Of a stretch of 6,893 nt of DNA, positions 5,465 through 6,893 are shown piece by piece. Origin of the DNA: an uncultured Ruminobacter sp. (GTDB lineage: Bacteria > Pseudomonadota > Gammaproteobacteria > Enterobacterales > Succinivibrionaceae). The position numbers were made by a program, and so were the translations under genes. The stretch's first letter is position 1. The number at the start of each line of letters is the position of its first letter. Location of the stretch: assembly GCA_900767005.1 (NCBI GenBank), contig CAAFXL010000290.1:1-6893 (forward strand), read 5' to 3'. The notes under the pieces are model-generated. The model had not been told where the DNA came from. It searched no databases and was given only the letters and a program-made list of their open reading frames with translations.

Positions 5465-6430
5465 TTACTGACAAGCATCATTAGTAAGGGCACTACCAAT
5501 ATTATTAGCTTTATTTACATCCTTTGCTGGTAAAACCTTCTTTAACTCTTCCACCTTTTTAAAGTTCTTGGAGCTTGGGTTACAATTGGCGTAAGCATAG
5601 AAGGTAGCATAAGCAAGAAGGGGATTTTTTAGTTCTTCATCGGTAGTATAAATTTCAGAAAGGCTAATGAGAGCATCAGGATATTTCTTAGCAACTAAAT
5701 CATTTAAAGTTTGAATTGCTTGCTGTTTATTAACCTCTGTTCCAATCCCTTGATAATGGTTTAGGGCAACATAAATCCCAGCTTCTAAGAAACCTTGATT
5801 ATATAAGTCATTTAGTTCTTTATTAGCTGTAACTAAATTATATTCATAGATATCTTTAAATAATGGGGAGGTTTTAAGTTTGGCTAGAGCAAATTTAGCA
5901 CTTAAGTCACCAAGCTTACTTGCTTCTTCAAGATAGGCTATACCATTTTTGCCAACATTTTTATTTTTAAATTCAAGGTAAGCACCAATTGTAATGTTAC
6001 CTAAACTTGTTAGAGCTTTGGGATACTTTAAGTGAGCAGCCTTATTTAAATAATTAATTTGTTGGCTTTGATTAACATTAGTGCCAATTCCTAAAGAGTA
6101 AATTTCAGAGATTAAATAATATATTTCACCACTTTGGTTTTGTTCTGCAACCTTTAAGCAAGTAGTAAGAGTTTCTTTATCCTTATTTTTAAAGCTTTCT
6201 TGACAACTTTTAGTTAATTCTTCTAGTTCTAGAGAAGAGCTAGGGGTGTTTTGAGATTTTTGAGTATTTTGAGTTAGATTTTTTTGAGAGTTTGAAGTAC
6301 TAGATTGACTCTCATTTTGTGCCAAACTTACATTAAAGTAACTTATCCCTAAAAATAGTGATAGGGGTAAGGAAAGAATTAGGGAATGATTAAAAATATT
6401 TTTAAATCTAAGTTTAAGTTGATTTTTCAT
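5465..6430 (-). CDS. secreted Sel1-repeat (SLR) protein
   Basis: A 321-residue exported protein of the Sel1-like repeat family, whose alpha/alpha repeats form superhelical scaffolds for protein contacts. It has a Sec signal peptide: basic N-terminus (MKNQLKLRFK), hydrophobic core about 17-34, and cleavage expected after SLA37. A Ser/Gln/Asn-rich linker follows (38-66). Repeats are visible at about 107-143 (LGIGTNVNQSQQINYLNKAAHLKYPKA less its edges), 160-186 (AYLEEASKLGDLSAKFALA) and 222-261 (YQGIGTEVNKQQAIQTL through KYPDALISLSEIY). The closing LAYATFYAYANC is typical of Sel1 C-termini. Cysteines 76, 91, 283 and 320 could form disulfides in the periplasm. ATG 6430 is chosen because it puts a normal signal peptide at the N-terminus; an in-frame TTG at 6499 would add 23 residues ahead of it. 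Neither start has a clear ribosome site. The partner and role are unknown; cell-envelope or host-contact roles are usual for the family. Confidence 0.85.
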   Translation of the reverse strand: MKNQLKLRFKNIFNHSLILSLPLSLFLGISYFNVSLAQNESQSSTSNSQKNLTQNTQKSQNTPSSSLELEELTKSCQESFKNKDKETLTTCLKVAEQNQSGEIYYLISEIYSLGIGTNVNQSQQINYLNKAAHLKYPKALTSLGNITIGAYLEFKNKNVGKNGIAYLEEASKLGDLSAKFALAKLKTSPLFKDIYEYNLVTANKELNDLYNQGFLEAGIYVALNHYQGIGTEVNKQQAIQTLNDLVAKKYPDALISLSEIYTTDEELKNPLLAYATFYAYANCNPSSKNFKKVEELKKVLPAKDVNKANNIGSALTNDACQ

Positions 6431-6491
6431 AGTGTTTAAGCTTTTGTAAGTTTTATTTTGGTAATTAGTTTTAATTAAATATTTTATTAAG

Positions 6492-6523
6492 TTAGCCAAT
6501 AAATTTATGGCTAAAACTGTATA
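6492..6523 (-). promoter_or_regulatory. candidate -10 box and palindrome upstream of the Sel1 gene
   Basis: On the minus strand TATACA (6518-6523) could be a -10 box; no convincing -35 accompanies it, and TATACT further upstream (6542-6547) is an alternative. TTAGCCA (6492-6498) and TGGCTAA (6508-6514) are perfect arms whose pairing continues through TAAATTTA if one A is bulged. This palindrome would cover the predicted start, leaving a leader of about 80 bases. Confidence 0.3.
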
Positions 6524-6551
6524 ATTTTTTTTCTTTTTTCTAGTATAAGAA

Positions 6552-6797
6552 ACTTTAAAATTTAAAGTAAGAAATTTTTTAGAAATTACTTATTTTATGG
6601 AAGTTCATCATGAAAAATAGAGATTAAAAGATGGTTTAGAAATAATTTTAAGGATAAAAATAAACATAACTTACTATTAAATTTTAAAGATTAAAGAAAA
6701 AGCTTAGAGGGTAAAGAAAATTTAAGAAATTAAGGAAAATCAAAGAAATTAAGAAAATATAAGAAACCCAAAAGTCGAATAATATGTACTTAAAAAA
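6552..6797. other. very AT-rich intergenic stretch with purine-rich repeats, no gene
   Basis: No reading frame or RNA gene is visible. It contains the perfect palindrome ACTTTAAA-A-TTTAAAGT (6552-6568), a weaker AAGTAA/TTACTT pair (about 6565-6592), and a long plus-strand purine-rich run (about 6685-6768). In that run AAGAAATTAAGGAAAAT (6724-6740) is followed by AAGAAATTAAGAAAATAT (6743-6760) as an imperfect tandem repeat. AGCTTAGA occurs at 6701-6708 and again at 6800-6807. There is no clear terminator for the gene entering from the right. Confidence 0.4.
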
Positions 6798-6893
6798 TTA
6801 GCTTAGATTCATTCCAAGTTTTGCAAGGAACATTTTATCTCTGCTAGTTTTTTCAGTGCTCCATCTCTTGGTACGAAGTTTATCTGAAACTCT
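6798..6893 (-). CDS. 3' end of an unidentified gene (partial, runs off the right edge)
   Basis: The minus-strand frame entering at 6893 is open for 31 codons, includes KLRTKRWSTEKTSRDK and MFLAKLGMNLS, and ends at TAA 6800-6798. The residues are a plausible basic, amphipathic protein C-terminus, but I do not recognise the family. A second minus-strand frame is also open here for 27 codons (ending IKCSLQNLE), so the choice of frame rests on length and composition only. The sequence is less AT-rich than the adjacent gap, which supports coding. Confidence 0.45.
   Translation of the reverse strand, partial: RVSDKLRTKRWSTEKTSRDKMFLAKLGMNLS

Noticed and set aside
6431..6499. N-terminal extension of the Sel1 protein from TTG 6499
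   Set aside because: It would place 23 residues ahead of a normal signal peptide and would use a TTG start inside a palindrome.
6724..6768. CRISPR array
   Set aside because: The repeats are short, imperfect, nearly adjacent and low in complexity, with no unique spacers and no cas genes.

Overview
The window (6,893 bases, clearly AT-rich) looks like accessory or lightly used chromosome from a low-GC Gram-negative bacterium, most likely a gammaproteobacterium. From memory, the asparagine synthetase and the putrescine aminotransferase resemble the enterobacterial proteins almost motif for motif. There is also a secreted Sel1-type protein with a Sec signal peptide and a remnant of an outer-membrane protein end. 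A low-GC lineage such as Succinivibrionaceae or Psittacicellaceae would fit, but the sequence does not settle this.

Every recognisable gene is on the minus strand. In coordinate order: 1-36, an 11-codon open tail at the left edge on the plus strand, unidentified. 119-313, a chimeric fragment joining the N-terminus of an IS3-type transposase OrfA to what looks like the last two strands of an outer-membrane beta-barrel, followed by a good terminator. 492-2180, asnB (glutamine-dependent asparagine synthetase), with its own terminator, leader and promoter. 2419-3351, an EamA/DMT-family transporter. 3526-4899, patA/ygjG (putrescine aminotransferase). 5465-6430, a secreted Sel1-repeat protein. 6798-6893, the 3' end of an unidentified gene running off the right edge.

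The genes do not look like one operon. Each is separated from the next by 170-565 bases holding hairpins and palindromes, and two have recognisable promoters of their own. asnB and patA both handle nitrogen: asparagine synthesis from glutamine, and transfer of putrescine's amino group to 2-oxoglutarate to give glutamate. Both carry ACCGCTTA...TTAAGCG less than 30 bases before the start codon, so they may share a regulator. The EamA transporter may export a small metabolite, but nothing in the sequence names the substrate.

The unusual content is mostly between genes: a 33-base perfect palindrome at the predicted eamA transcription start; an imperfect inverted repeat of about 85 bases between eamA and asnB; and, after the Sel1 gene, about 210 bases rich in A and C on the coding strand that read in the Sel1 frame as a stop-riddled Lys/Pro-rich tail and end in a 15-bp terminator hairpin. 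I see no CRISPR array, tRNA, rRNA, phage gene or recognisable defence system.
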